Assembly (NCBI GenBank): GCA_002323515.1
Contig: DCQQ01000018.1
Coordinates: forward strand, 1,219 to 23,473
DNA: 22,255 nucleotides
Direction of reading: 5' to 3'
Source: Balneolaceae bacterium UBA1514
GTDB taxonomy: Bacteria > Bacteroidota > Rhodothermia > Balneolales > Balneolaceae
Notes under the pieces: generated by a model
What the model was told of the DNA's origin: nothing
Databases searched by the model: none
What the model saw: the letters and a program-made list of their open reading frames with translations, nothing else
Program-made: the position numbers and the translations under genes
Part shown: piece by piece, positions 1 through 8,799 of the stretch
Layout of the letters: every line of letters starts with the position of its first letter
Position numbering within the stretch: position 1 is the stretch's first letter

Positions 1-433
1 AGTTTGACACAACTTTTGCTTGCCATTTCTTAATTCCAAAGACTTCTTCAGGAATCTGAATATTCATGTCTTCTTTTACTTTAACCTGACAGCCTAGCCT
101 CCATTTATCTGCTTGTTCAGCACGGGTAAAATGAGGTGTTTCTGTAGGTAGGATCTCTCCACCACCCTCGAGTACCTGACACTTACATTGAACACAAGTT
201 CCACCGCCGCCACAAGCAGAGGGTAAAAAGATTTTGTTGTCACCCAATGTGCTCAATAAAGTACTCCCAGAGGCTACCTCAATCTCTTTCTCACCGTTAA
301 TTGTGATTTGAACGGGCCCTGATGGAGTTAATACAGATTTCGCTCCTAACAAAATAGATACCAGAAGTAGTATTACTACAAAAAATACTATTACACTGGT
401 AAATACAATTAATGTGGTTGCTGCTAATGCCAT
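1..433 (-). CDS. nqrF: NqrF, Na+-translocating NADH:quinone reductase subunit F (N-terminal part, runs off the window)
   Basis: This is the electron-entry subunit of Na+-NQR. It takes hydride from NADH to FAD and passes electrons to a [2Fe-2S] centre. Only the first 144 codons are in the window; the FAD/NADH domain lies beyond position 1. Residues about 6-30 form one membrane anchor, followed by a ferredoxin domain. The cluster ligands are visible as Cys74, Cys80, Cys83 and Cys115, with spacing 6-3-32, the same as the family pattern (Cys70/76/79/111 in Vibrio). The start ATG at 433 lies 28 nt after the nqrE stop and puts the membrane helix directly at the N-terminus as expected. It is the last gene of the nqrABCDEF order. 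Identification is firm; only the truncation by the window limits it. Confidence 0.96.
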   Translation of the reverse strand, partial: MALAATTLIVFTSVIVFFVVILLLVSILLGAKSVLTPSGPVQITINGEKEIEVASGSTLLSTLGDNKIFLPSACGGGGTCVQCKCQVLEGGGEILPTETPHFTRAEQADKWRLGCQVKVKEDMNIQIPEEVFGIKKWQAKVVSN

Positions 434-461
434 GATGATATCGTATAAAAACGTTTTGGTG

Positions 462-1079
462 TTATAACTTAATCCCCATAAAGGACATAAATGCAATCCC
501 CATAAGTCCGGTTACAATAAATGTAATCCCTAAACCTTTTAAAGGGGCAGGCACGTTTGAATATTGAATTTTTTCTCGAATGGCGGCAATAGCAACGATG
601 GCTAAAAACCAACCTATTCCACTACCGAACCCAAAAACAGTAGCTTCGGTTATACCGATAAAGTTTCTCTCCTGCATGAATAGTGAACCGCCTAGAATAG
701 CGCAGTTCACAGCAATTAGTGGTAAGAAAATACCTAAAGCGTTATACAGGCCTGGTGAAAATTTTTCTACCGTCATCTCAACTAACTGAACCATAGAGGC
801 AATTACTGCGATAAATAAAATAAAGGATAGAAAACTTAGATCCACCTCAGCGAATGCTGGGCTTAGCCAAGTTAGCGCGCCTTCACGAAGTATATAATTT
901 TCTAATAAGAAATTTACTGGTACTGTAATCGTTAGTACGAAAATTACGGCTATTCCAAGTCCTACAGCGGTAGAAACTTTTTTCGATACGGCTAAATATG
1001 AACACATGCCTAGGAAATAGGCAAATATCATATTATCAACAAATATGGCTTTTACAAATAAATTAACGAGTTCTTGCAT
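462..1079 (-). CDS. nqrE: NqrE, Na+-NQR membrane subunit E
   Basis: Integral membrane subunit of the Na+-pumping NADH:quinone oxidoreductase, related to RnfA/NqrD. The 205-residue protein has about six hydrophobic helices, matching the family length. Family-conserved cysteines in the two half-helices that hold the intramembrane iron centre with NqrD are present: Cys26 (motif FLGMCSYLA) and Cys126 (motif AVNCAILGG). The ATG at 1079 is 5 nt downstream of the nqrD stop, so the two are almost certainly translated from one message. A GGAG stretch sits about 9 nt before the start, one of few Shine-Dalgarno-like sites in this window. Nothing is missing compared with the family. Confidence 0.97.
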   Translation of the reverse strand: MQELVNLFVKAIFVDNMIFAYFLGMCSYLAVSKKVSTAVGLGIAVIFVLTITVPVNFLLENYILREGALTWLSPAFAEVDLSFLSFILFIAVIASMVQLVEMTVEKFSPGLYNALGIFLPLIAVNCAILGGSLFMQERNFIGITEATVFGFGSGIGWFLAIVAIAAIREKIQYSNVPAPLKGLGITFIVTGLMGIAFMSFMGIKL

Positions 1080-1084
1080 GATGA

Positions 1085-1786
1085 TTACTCCTCGATCAAT
1101 TTAGTGTTGCGAGCACGTTGTACCCATATAATGATACCTACCGTTATAAGCGCCATGGGCGGAAGAAGCATAAATCCATTATTACTATAAAACCCGCCGT
1201 TAGCTAAATACCAAGCATCTGGTATAATTTGGAAACCAAACAGCGTACCTGAGCCTAAAAGTTCTCTGAAAAAAGCTACTGCTAATAAAATCCAAGCATA
1301 GCCAAATGCATTCCCGATCCCATCTAAGAAAGATTTCCAAACCGTGTTACCTAGGGCAAATGCCTCTAAACGACCCATAATAATACAGTTGGTAATGATA
1401 AGACCTACAAATACAGAAAGTTCTTTAGACACATCATATACAAAGGCTTTTAGTACTTGATCCACTAGAGCTACAAGAGATGCAACTACAACTAGCTGTA
1501 CTATGATACGTATCCGGTTAGGGATAAAGTTTCTCATTAACGATACAATCACATTCCCCGCAGCCATTACAAACAACACCGAAATGGACATAACCAATGC
1601 GGGGTATAGTTTGACTGTTATGGCAAGAGCGGAACAAATACCCAATACCTGCACAGTGATCGGATTATTATCGTTAAGCGGATCGTTTAATAATTTTCTG
1701 TTTTTTTTACTAAAAAGAGGTTCTTTAGGTTGCTTATCGACTAGTAGGTCTTTTGCTTCCTCTTTTTTTTCTAATACGTCGGCCAT
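1085..1786 (-). CDS. nqrD: NqrD, Na+-NQR membrane subunit D
   Basis: Membrane subunit of Na+-NQR, inverted-topology partner of NqrE in the sodium/electron path. About six hydrophobic segments follow a charged N-terminus. The paired cysteines for the intramembrane iron centre are Cys51 (VLGICSALA) and Cys134 (IITNCIIMG). Relative to Vibrio NqrD, where I recall the first cysteine at 29, this protein carries about 22 extra residues at the N-terminus, rich in Lys, Glu and Asp. No internal ATG in frame before the membrane part offers a shorter start, so the extension seems genuine. It lies 90 nt downstream of nqrC, the largest gap inside this operon. Confidence 0.96.
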   Translation of the reverse strand: MADVLEKKEEAKDLLVDKQPKEPLFSKKNRKLLNDPLNDNNPITVQVLGICSALAITVKLYPALVMSISVLFVMAAGNVIVSLMRNFIPNRIRIIVQLVVVASLVALVDQVLKAFVYDVSKELSVFVGLIITNCIIMGRLEAFALGNTVWKSFLDGIGNAFGYAWILLAVAFFRELLGSGTLFGFQIIPDAWYLANGGFYSNNGFMLLPPMALITVGIIIWVQRARNTKLIEE

Positions 1787-1876
1787 GAGTGGTTAATTAA
1801 GGATTGGCTGTTTAGATCAGTATTATAAGGTCGTTTTATTAGGCATCTTAAGAATGAACTTAATTTAGCTGTTACG

Positions 1877-2599
1877 CTATTCACTAATTAATGTTGCTTT
1901 AGCAGTTTTGCCGCTATGCACTTTTAAAAAAGGAACATACTCTTTTAAGCAGTCTAGAATCATAGCTTCTACTCCATCACTAGTAATTGTACCACCAGAA
2001 ATTCCATCTACCTCATATTCGGTAGAAGCATCACCTTTACGCACATCAATACCAACAAAGGTCAAATTAGAATCTAACATACGCTTTCCTTTAAACTGTT
2101 CTTCAAATACGGGTGTATTGATTTCTGCTCCTAGCCCAGGTGTTTCAGCTTTATGATCAAAGGTTGCCCCATATACAGTATTAATATCTTGCTTTAAAGA
2201 AACATATCCCCATATAGGCCCCCAAAGTCCGTTACCTTGCAATGGGATAATGTAGTAGGTTTTACCTTCTTTATCGGCTATATATAAAGGAGACACACGT
2301 TCTTCGTCTGATTTTCTAATCTCTTTGGCTAAATCAATTGCAAAAGCATCTTGCCCATCGATGGCTTCTCCTTTTTGCAAAACTATCGCTTCTGTAATGT
2401 ATGTGCCGTATGCTTCCGGTGCTTGAGAACGTTCTACTTGTATTTGGATAGAACTCAAAATACTTTGCATTTTTTCTTGTTCTACGTTGGTATCCTGGAA
2501 CGGTTTTAAGTTGGTGGCCGCAAAGGACAACGAAGCCGCTACCACTACGACCATAGCCGTAGCGAATAGAAAGGTGTATGAATTTTTATTTACATCCAT
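1877..2599 (-). CDS. nqrC: NqrC, Na+-NQR subunit C with covalent FMN
   Basis: Subunit C of Na+-NQR, with one N-terminal membrane helix (about residues 8-28) and a large domain on the outer side of the membrane that carries FMN linked to threonine by a phosphoester bond. The flavinylation motif is seen as SGGTITS at residues 201-207, so the FMN-bearing residue is expected to be Thr204. Many family members have SGAT here, so Gly for Ala is a small variation. The attachment needs an ApbE flavin transferase, which is not encoded in this window. The 240-residue length is close to the family norm. It follows nqrB with a 2-nt gap, which points to coupled translation. Confidence 0.96.
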   Translation of the reverse strand: MDVNKNSYTFLFATAMVVVVAASLSFAATNLKPFQDTNVEQEKMQSILSSIQIQVERSQAPEAYGTYITEAIVLQKGEAIDGQDAFAIDLAKEIRKSDEERVSPLYIADKEGKTYYIIPLQGNGLWGPIWGYVSLKQDINTVYGATFDHKAETPGLGAEINTPVFEEQFKGKRMLDSNLTFVGIDVRKGDASTEYEVDGISGGTITSDGVEAMILDCLKEYVPFLKVHSGKTAKATLISE

Positions 2600-2601
2600 A
2601 A

Positions 2602-3795
2602 TTATGCCGTTGCTGTTTTTAGGGCTAATCTTTGTTCTCTTTTCTTGATATTGGCTTGGATTACGTAATGGTCTACTAAAGGAGCCATCGTATTCATGAA
2701 TAAAATTGCCAACATAACTCCCTCAGGATATGCAGGATTGAATACACGAATCATGATCGATAGAAATCCTATCAAAAAGCCATATACATATTTGCCTGTA
2801 TCGGTCTGCGAACCGGAAACGGGATCTGTAGCCATATATACTACACCAAAAGCAAAACCTCCCATTACTAATTGTTGCCAAAAAGGGACTGCCATAAATG
2901 CTTCTTGTTCAGCGCTAAGTGCAAATGGAGCAACGGCGTTGAAAATAAGTCCCATTACTACTCCACCAACAACTGCGCTTAGCATGATTCTCCAGCTAGC
3001 AATACCTGTAAATAACAGTAGTCCAGCACCTAGCATAATAGCTATTACTGATGTTTCACCAACCGACCCAGGAATAATTCCAATAAAAGCGTCTAAAGCA
3101 CTATACTGAGAAACACCGGTCGTTGCGTAATCGCCAAGCGCTGTAGCGCCTGAAAAACCATCAACCGCCATCATTCCTTCTGTACCAGTAGTGTTAATCC
3201 AAACTTTATCCCCTGACATGTAGGTCGGATAAGCAAAAAAGGCAAAAGCCCTAGCGAGCAAAGCTGGATTGAAGATATTCATCCCAGTACCACCAAACAC
3301 CTCTTTTCCGATGATTACCGCAAAGGCTACGGACAAAGCCAACATCCAAAGGGGTAAATCTACCGGCATAATAAGTGGTATCAACATTCCACTTACTAAG
3401 TAGCCCTCTTCAATTTGGTGCCCTTTAATAACACAAAACAAAAACTCTATACCAAGGCCTACTCCATAAGAAACCATAACCATGGGAATTACCTTTATAG
3501 CACCAAATAAGAATTGCTCAAAGAATATTGCGTCTATTCCGATTGCATTAAAGTGATGGTATCCGACATTCCACATCCCAAAAAGAAGAGTGGGTATTAA
3601 TGCAGTAATCACCGTATTCATCGTGCGCTTTAAATCTACCCCATCTCGTATATGGGCTTTTCCATCGGCCGGATGGCCGGGTGTAAATAAAAAGGTGTAA
3701 AAACCGTCATATACCGGCCAGTACTTCTCTAATTTAGATCCCTCTTTAAATAATGGGTGAACATTATTGTCAACGAATTGGTGTAAAGCTTTCAT
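2602..3795 (-). CDS. nqrB: NqrB, Na+-NQR membrane subunit B with covalent FMN and quinone site
   Basis: Large membrane subunit of Na+-NQR with about ten hydrophobic helices. It is the subunit implicated in Na+ movement and quinone reduction. The covalent FMN motif SGAT is at residues 215-218 inside DGFSGATAL, so Thr218 corresponds to Thr236 of the Vibrio protein. Other family blocks seen are GKEVFGGTGMNIFNPALLAR near 164-182 and the YMATDPVSGSQTDTGK loop in the C-terminal half. The length of 397 residues is near the family's roughly 410. It sits 43 nt downstream of nqrA in the usual A-B-C-D-E-F order. Confidence 0.97.
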   Translation of the reverse strand: MKALHQFVDNNVHPLFKEGSKLEKYWPVYDGFYTFLFTPGHPADGKAHIRDGVDLKRTMNTVITALIPTLLFGMWNVGYHHFNAIGIDAIFFEQFLFGAIKVIPMVMVSYGVGLGIEFLFCVIKGHQIEEGYLVSGMLIPLIMPVDLPLWMLALSVAFAVIIGKEVFGGTGMNIFNPALLARAFAFFAYPTYMSGDKVWINTTGTEGMMAVDGFSGATALGDYATTGVSQYSALDAFIGIIPGSVGETSVIAIMLGAGLLLFTGIASWRIMLSAVVGGVVMGLIFNAVAPFALSAEQEAFMAVPFWQQLVMGGFAFGVVYMATDPVSGSQTDTGKYVYGFLIGFLSIMIRVFNPAYPEGVMLAILFMNTMAPLVDHYVIQANIKKREQRLALKTATA

Positions 3796-3838
3796 TGGAA
3801 ATTGAATAGTTTATCGTTTGAATTAACTTCGTACTAAT

Positions 3839-5203
3839 TTAGCCTACTTCGGATCGCAACAGATTTAGTCCGTCACGCACGATATTTTGAACATTTATTT
3901 TAGAGGTACAAACCACTTCACACAGAGCAAAATCTTCCTCTACCAGCTCATACAATCCTAATTTCTCCATGGCATCTATATCTTCGTTCAAGATGGCCTT
4001 CAGTAGTTGTACTGGAAATATGTCAAAAGGAAATACTTTTTCGTATTCCCCACTTACCACAAATGCCCGGTGTTCTCCGTGATTATTTGTATCCAAGTCG
4101 TATTTCACTTGGCCTAATTGTCGCATAAACCACGAAGGCAGTGCTCTGGAAATACTGAACTTGTTTGGTTTGGGAATAAGCCAACCAAATAACTCTGGCT
4201 CAACGCCTTCTCGAATAGCTGTTATTTGGCGCTCATAAAATCCCATATACCCATCTTCTTCTATCTTTGTGCCTGTTAACACATTACCTGAAATAATTCG
4301 GACAGGAACATCATCAGATAAATTGTTCTCTAAAAGCTCCTTTACGCAGGCTCCTATAACCGTTTGGATATAGCGTCGCTCATTAATTTCCTTGCCTGAT
4401 AAAGCCACAACCGTACGCGCATTATACGTTCCTGTCAAAAATAGATGCCCCAATATGACTACATGCTCAGGTGCAATCGTCCACACATGCTCACCTTTAT
4501 CTATGGGATCTAAATGATGTATGTGAACACCTACTAAACCGGCAGGATGCGGCCCTTTGTACTTGGTAACTTTAACTCCTCTAACCGAAGCCAAAGTTTT
4601 ACCCGTTGGTTTAGATTCACTAAGCCCTAAGTGCACTGGACCATCCGTCAATTTTGCAAGAGCATCTACCCCTGCTTGAAACTCTTTTTCCTGGCCCTCT
4701 AAAATTATCCCCATATCAGGTGCTAAGGGCGCCGTATCAAATCCAGAAATAAAAATTGCTTTAGGCGTTATTTCTGGATTTGCTGCAACGTTATACGGCC
4801 GTTGTTTAAGCATAGGCCAAACTCCACTCTGGAGCATTTTTTCGATAACAGCGTCGCGATCTATGCTATGCGGGTCTACCGCACCAAAATCTTCGAACTT
4901 AGTTTTTTTATCCGCTAACACCCGTACTTCTAATATTCTTCGTTGGGCGCCTCGAACGATAGCAACCACTTCACCACTCACGGGAGAGCAAAATTTCATT
5001 GCCTCTACATCTTTGTTATAAAGAAGAGGCGAACCCGCTTTTACCTCATCACCTTCTTTGACGGACAACTTGAATCGAACGCCTTGGAAATCAGAGGGTT
5101 TAAGAGCTGCAGTGGAGATGGAATGAGGGGTGCCTAGTTCAGGATTGGTTTCCCCTACGAGATCAATATTGACGCCTCGCTTAATCGTAACTACGTTTGA
5201 CAT
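3839..5203 (-). CDS. nqrA: NqrA, Na+-NQR cytoplasmic subunit A
   Basis: First gene of the Na+-NQR operon. It encodes the soluble cytoplasmic subunit that docks on NqrB and has been linked to quinone binding. The 454-residue protein has no membrane helix. The N-terminal quarter is a lipoyl/barrel-sandwich-like domain: the VKEGDEVKAGSPLL stretch near 48-61 is the typical turn. The middle contains the Rnf/Nqr SLBB-like part with motifs such as GLVGVHIHHLDP and ALSGKEI. The start at 5203 is the first ATG of the conserved beginning and has no Shine-Dalgarno sequence. About 200 nt separate it from queA upstream, so the operon promoter is probably in that gap, although I could not find a convincing one. 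Confidence 0.96.
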   Translation of the reverse strand: MSNVVTIKRGVNIDLVGETNPELGTPHSISTAALKPSDFQGVRFKLSVKEGDEVKAGSPLLYNKDVEAMKFCSPVSGEVVAIVRGAQRRILEVRVLADKKTKFEDFGAVDPHSIDRDAVIEKMLQSGVWPMLKQRPYNVAANPEITPKAIFISGFDTAPLAPDMGIILEGQEKEFQAGVDALAKLTDGPVHLGLSESKPTGKTLASVRGVKVTKYKGPHPAGLVGVHIHHLDPIDKGEHVWTIAPEHVVILGHLFLTGTYNARTVVALSGKEINERRYIQTVIGACVKELLENNLSDDVPVRIISGNVLTGTKIEEDGYMGFYERQITAIREGVEPELFGWLIPKPNKFSISRALPSWFMRQLGQVKYDLDTNNHGEHRAFVVSGEYEKVFPFDIFPVQLLKAILNEDIDAMEKLGLYELVEEDFALCEVVCTSKINVQNIVRDGLNLLRSEVG

Positions 5204-5348
5204 GTATGCAATTCTGATGGTCAGTTAATACGTAAAACCAAGTGGTTTACAACAATTTTGTATCTGATTACCTAAAATAAGACCTAAAGATAATAATTTT
5301 CGATGGTGTTTTTTCGGTCTTTTATAACTTTTTATCGGAAAAATTACC

Positions 5349-5391
5349 CCTGGCTTAATTCTATTCCAGGCCAAAGCCTAAGATGGGCTTA
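5349..5391 (-). terminator. Possible weak terminator after queA
   Basis: Two small dyads lie directly downstream of the queA stop. AAGCC/GGCTT pairs 5374-5378 with 5386-5390 (7-nt loop), and CCTGG/CCAGG pairs 5349-5353 with 5366-5370 (12-nt loop). On the minus strand the second is followed after a few bases by a run of five T (about 5339-5343). Both stems are only 5 bp, so this is a tentative call, supported mainly by its position between queA and the nqr operon. Confidence 0.33.
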
Positions 5392-5402
5392 TCTCAGTAG
5401 AT

Positions 5403-6428
5403 TTATCTCAACAACATTGCATCGCCAAAAGAGTAAAACCTGTACTCAGAAGCTATGGCATGAGCATATATACGATGCATTTCTTCCAGACCCACGAAGG
5501 CAGCTACCAACATGAGAAGGGTACTTTTTGGAAGATGAAAATTGGTGATTAGTGCATCAACCGCTTGGTAATGGTACCCTGGCGTAATAAAAATATCCGT
5601 GCTACCGCTTCCCGCTTCAAATTTTCTATTAGCCACAGATTCAACATCCATAGTTAATACTACCACCGACTCTAAAACCCGAACACTGGTAGTGCCCACC
5701 GCCGTAATATGGGGTGTATTATTCAATCGCTCAACGACCTCTTCAGGTAAAAAATACCTCTCTTCATGCATAATATGCTCTTGAATTCGCTCGGTCTTAA
5801 CGGGTGCAAAGGTACCCATGCCCACATGTAACGTGAGTTCTTCAACAGAAATACCAGAATCAGCAATACGCTGCATTAATTCTGGGGTAAAGTGCAAGCC
5901 TGCAGTAGGCGCCGCCTTGCTTCCCTCATCTTTGGCATAAACGGTTTGATACTCCTCTGATAACGCTTCGTTTTGTGCAATATAAGGAGGTAAAGGGGTA
6001 TGCTTAAATGGCGCAAAAACTGCGTCGCTAAGTGAATGAGAAAGTTTCAATATCCGAAGTCCATCTTCGGTTATTGAGAGCACCTCGGCATGAAGGTTCT
6101 GTGCCAACAGTACTCTTTTTCCCATTTTAAACTTTTTTCCAGGTCTAACCATTGCCAGAACCTGATACGCACCTAACGTATCCAACACAAAAATTTCTGT
6201 TTTTCCACCCTCAAACAATAAACGGCATTTTTCGACCCGTGAATTATTTAAGACCAGTTTGGTATCCGCCTCTAGCAAGCTATCTAATTCGTAAAAGTAG
6301 CGATCTTGAATACGTTGAGTTGCACGGTCATACACCAACAATTTGGCGTGATCTCTAGGGTGGGCCGGCTCTTGTGCAATCAGTCGCTCCGGTAATTCGA
6401 AATCAAAATCGTGTATTCCTAAACTCAT
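5403..6428 (-). CDS. queA: QueA, S-adenosylmethionine:tRNA ribosyltransferase-isomerase
   Basis: QueA transfers and isomerises the ribosyl group of S-adenosylmethionine onto preQ1 in tRNA, giving epoxyqueuosine, the penultimate step of queuosine synthesis at wobble position 34. The 341-residue length fits the family (about 340-360). Family blocks visible are the N-terminal FELPERLIAQEP...RDHAKLLV, the central AAPTAGLHFTPELM with LTLHVGMGTFAPV, and the C-terminal ALITNFHLPKSTLLMLVAAF. It starts 15 nt after the dxs stop and so probably shares a transcript with xseB and dxs. No other queuosine gene is in the window. Confidence 0.97.
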   Translation of the reverse strand: MSLGIHDFDFELPERLIAQEPAHPRDHAKLLVYDRATQRIQDRYFYELDSLLEADTKLVLNNSRVEKCRLLFEGGKTEIFVLDTLGAYQVLAMVRPGKKFKMGKRVLLAQNLHAEVLSITEDGLRILKLSHSLSDAVFAPFKHTPLPPYIAQNEALSEEYQTVYAKDEGSKAAPTAGLHFTPELMQRIADSGISVEELTLHVGMGTFAPVKTERIQEHIMHEERYFLPEEVVERLNNTPHITAVGTTSVRVLESVVVLTMDVESVANRKFEAGSGSTDIFITPGYHYQAVDALITNFHLPKSTLLMLVAAFVGLEEMHRIYAHAIASEYRFYSFGDAMLLR

Positions 6429-6443
6429 ACAAAAAGCAGCTTA

Positions 6444-8453
6444 TCAGGCGCTAGATTCAGAGACTTTTTGATACGTCAATATAGAAGCTATTTTTTTCGT
6501 TAAACCTTCTGGTCCTATGCCCACTTCATCGTGTAGTTCACGCTGGGTTCCATGTTCGATAATTCTATCTGGCAAACCCATGATGTGCAGCCTAGGTGGA
6601 TGATTTTTATTTTCATAGGCCGATATATCCGCTATAGAATCCATGTCTAATGTAGCATAATATTCAGCGACTGCACTTCCAAACCCACCTACCACCGCTG
6701 CATCTTCCAATGTAATAACGTGGTCAAATTTCATTGCAATTTCGTTGAGTAATTGTATATCTAAAGGTTTAGCGTATCGCATATCATAATGCGCAATGTG
6801 AATCCCCTCGGCAGCATATGCCTCACAAACTTGAATAGCATATTTACCAATAGGACCAAATGTTGCTATAGCAACGATCTCGCCATCCTTAATTTTTTTG
6901 CCTTTACCAATGGGCATTGACTCAAAATGCTCTCTTACAATCATGCCGGTTGATGCTCCTCTTGGATAGCGAATAGCCCATGCCGCTTCATCATACTCTG
7001 ATGCGGTAAACATCATATCTCTGAGATCCTGCTCATTCAATGGCGAAGAAATAATCAAATTCGGAATCGAACGTAAATAACTTATGTCATAAGCCCCATG
7101 ATGTGTTGGTCCGTCAGCACCCACCACGCCCGCGCGATCAATACAAAAAACAACGGGTAGTTTTTGAATAGCTACATCATGAACCAATTGATCAAAACCA
7201 CGTTGTAAAAAGGTAGAATAAATGGCACAAATAGCTTTTTTACCCTGAGCTGCTAAACCTGCCGCAAATGTAACGGCGTGTTGTTCCGCTATGCCAACAT
7301 CGAACGCTCGATCTGGAAAAGCGTGCATCATAGGCAGCAAACTAGAACCACTTGGCATGGCCGGTGTCATGCTAACGATTTGTTCGTTTTTTTGAGCTAG
7401 TTGAACTAACGCCTCGCCAAATACATCTTGATACTTTGGGGCTTTCACATTCACCGATGGTGTAGCTAATGATTTACCCGTTATTTTGTCAAACGGTGAA
7501 CTTTGAGCATGCCACTTAGTTTGCTCTCTCTCAGCAGGTGCAAAACCTTTACCCTTGACAGTAACTACATGCAGAAGCTTGGGTCCTTTAACATTTTTCA
7601 AGTCTTCAAGCGTTTTTCTAAGACCATCAACATCATGACCATCAATAGGCCCATAATATTTGAAGCCAAAAGAACGGAACAAGGACCCTGGAGTTACCGC
7701 CGCGGTAATGGCCGACTCTAAACGTGAAGCTATTTTACGCATGGTATCACCGGCCGCCTTAAAATGTCCTAACAGGTCATAAATTTCGTCTCGAACCCTG
7801 TTAAACGTTTTACTGCTGGTTATATCCGCTAAATATTCGTTCAAAGCACCCACATTGGGATCAATGGACATATTATTGTCATTGAGTATGACTAACACAT
7901 CTTTATTCATGAACCCAGCGTTATTAAGCGCTTCAAAAGCTTGCCCACCAGTCATTGCGCCATCGCCGATAACAGCGACTACTTTATTACCTGTACCATC
8001 AAGGTCATTTGCTACTGCCATACCAAGGGCAGCTGAAATGGAAGTAGACGAGTGACCTACTCCAAATGCATCATGCTCACTTTCCGAACGCTTCGGAAAA
8101 CCCGATAGACCTTCATAGGTACGGTTTGTATGAAATTGATCTCTTCTACCCGTCAGAATTTTATGCCCGTATGCTTGGTGTCCAACATCCCAAATAATAC
8201 TATCATTAGGTGAATTGTAGACATAATGCAATGCAACTGTTAATTCAACCACACCCAGAGAGGCTCCAAAATGACCTCCATGCACCGAGACTGTATCTAT
8301 TATAAATTGACGTAATTCGTCTGAAACTTCTCGCAACTGTGTCATTGAGAGCTTTTTTAGATCCGCAGGCGATTGAATATTCTTTAATAAGGGACCCGCT
8401 GAAGAAACAGACACTAAAGACTCGTTATTCACTGTATGATTGGTTGAATCCAT
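6444..8453 (-). CDS. dxs: Dxs, 1-deoxy-D-xylulose-5-phosphate synthase
   Basis: Thiamine-diphosphate enzyme that condenses pyruvate and glyceraldehyde 3-phosphate, the first step of the MEP isoprenoid pathway. The diphosphate/Mg motif is seen as GDG at 163-165 and NDNN at 191-194. The thiamine-activating glutamate is Glu390 in VGIAEQHAV. The conserved GHFGASLG (60-67) and DVGHQAYGHKILTGR histidine region (about 89-103) are intact. At 669 residues it is longer than the usual 620-640, mostly because of about 20-25 extra N-terminal residues rich in Ser, Asn and Thr and a slightly long C-terminus. It lies 15 nt after xseB and 15 nt before queA; xseB next to an isoprenoid gene is a common bacterial arrangement. 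Confidence 0.97.
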   Translation of the reverse strand: MDSTNHTVNNESLVSVSSAGPLLKNIQSPADLKKLSMTQLREVSDELRQFIIDTVSVHGGHFGASLGVVELTVALHYVYNSPNDSIIWDVGHQAYGHKILTGRRDQFHTNRTYEGLSGFPKRSESEHDAFGVGHSSTSISAALGMAVANDLDGTGNKVVAVIGDGAMTGGQAFEALNNAGFMNKDVLVILNDNNMSIDPNVGALNEYLADITSSKTFNRVRDEIYDLLGHFKAAGDTMRKIASRLESAITAAVTPGSLFRSFGFKYYGPIDGHDVDGLRKTLEDLKNVKGPKLLHVVTVKGKGFAPAEREQTKWHAQSSPFDKITGKSLATPSVNVKAPKYQDVFGEALVQLAQKNEQIVSMTPAMPSGSSLLPMMHAFPDRAFDVGIAEQHAVTFAAGLAAQGKKAICAIYSTFLQRGFDQLVHDVAIQKLPVVFCIDRAGVVGADGPTHHGAYDISYLRSIPNLIISSPLNEQDLRDMMFTASEYDEAAWAIRYPRGASTGMIVREHFESMPIGKGKKIKDGEIVAIATFGPIGKYAIQVCEAYAAEGIHIAHYDMRYAKPLDIQLLNEIAMKFDHVITLEDAAVVGGFGSAVAEYYATLDMDSIADISAYENKNHPPRLHIMGLPDRIIEHGTQRELHDEVGIGPEGLTKKIASILTYQKVSESSA

Positions 8454-8468
8454 GGTTTAACCCAGAAA

Positions 8469-8693
8469 TTAATTCGAACTAGATTGAACCTCTTGAATTT
8501 TTAACTCTGCTTTATCTAATAAATCAGAGCATTTTTTTGAGAGTTCAACCCCTTTTTGATACAGTTCAATAGACCTTTCCAAAGACACATCATCTTTTTC
8601 CAACTCTTGAACTATATGTTCCAATTCTTTTAAAGCTTGTTCAAAGCTTGGTCGTTCCCTTTCTGTGTTATTTTCTACATTCATTTCTTGCAT
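8469..8693 (-). CDS. xseB: XseB, exodeoxyribonuclease VII small subunit
   Basis: Small subunit of exonuclease VII, which degrades single-stranded DNA into oligonucleotides together with XseA (not in this window). The 74-residue protein has the family core: SFEQALKELEHIVQELEKDD, then VSLERSIELYQKGVELSKKC. These two helices form a coiled coil. ATG codons at 8693 and three codons later are both possible starts; the first is chosen only because it is the longer. It is the first gene of an apparent xseB-dxs-queA unit, and a minus-strand terminator lies directly upstream (8725-8746), so a promoter should lie in the short stretch 8694-8724. Confidence 0.93.
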   Translation of the reverse strand: MQEMNVENNTERERPSFEQALKELEHIVQELEKDDVSLERSIELYQKGVELSKKCSDLLDKAELKIQEVQSSSN

Positions 8694-8724
8694 AGTTACA
8701 AAATACCACCTATTCCTCTAAAGA

Positions 8725-8746
8725 AAAAACGAGGGATTCTTCCCTC
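8725..8746 (-). terminator. Rho-independent terminator upstream of xseB
   Basis: A perfect 6-bp hairpin GAGGGA-TTCT-TCCCTC (8731-8746 on the plus strand) is followed, reading the minus strand, by a T-rich run (GTTTTTTCTTT). It would end transcription of the decayed gene at 8800-9426 before xseB. Orientation follows from the T tract being on the left side only. Confidence 0.72.
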
Positions 8747-8799
8747 ATAAATTCATTAACTAACTAATCGGAAATTAAAACTCATGCCATAAACACTAT

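Noticed and set aside
5285..5292. TATCTTTA on the minus strand as a -7 element for nqrA
   Set aside because: The last base differs from consensus and no TTG lies 19-21 nt upstream.
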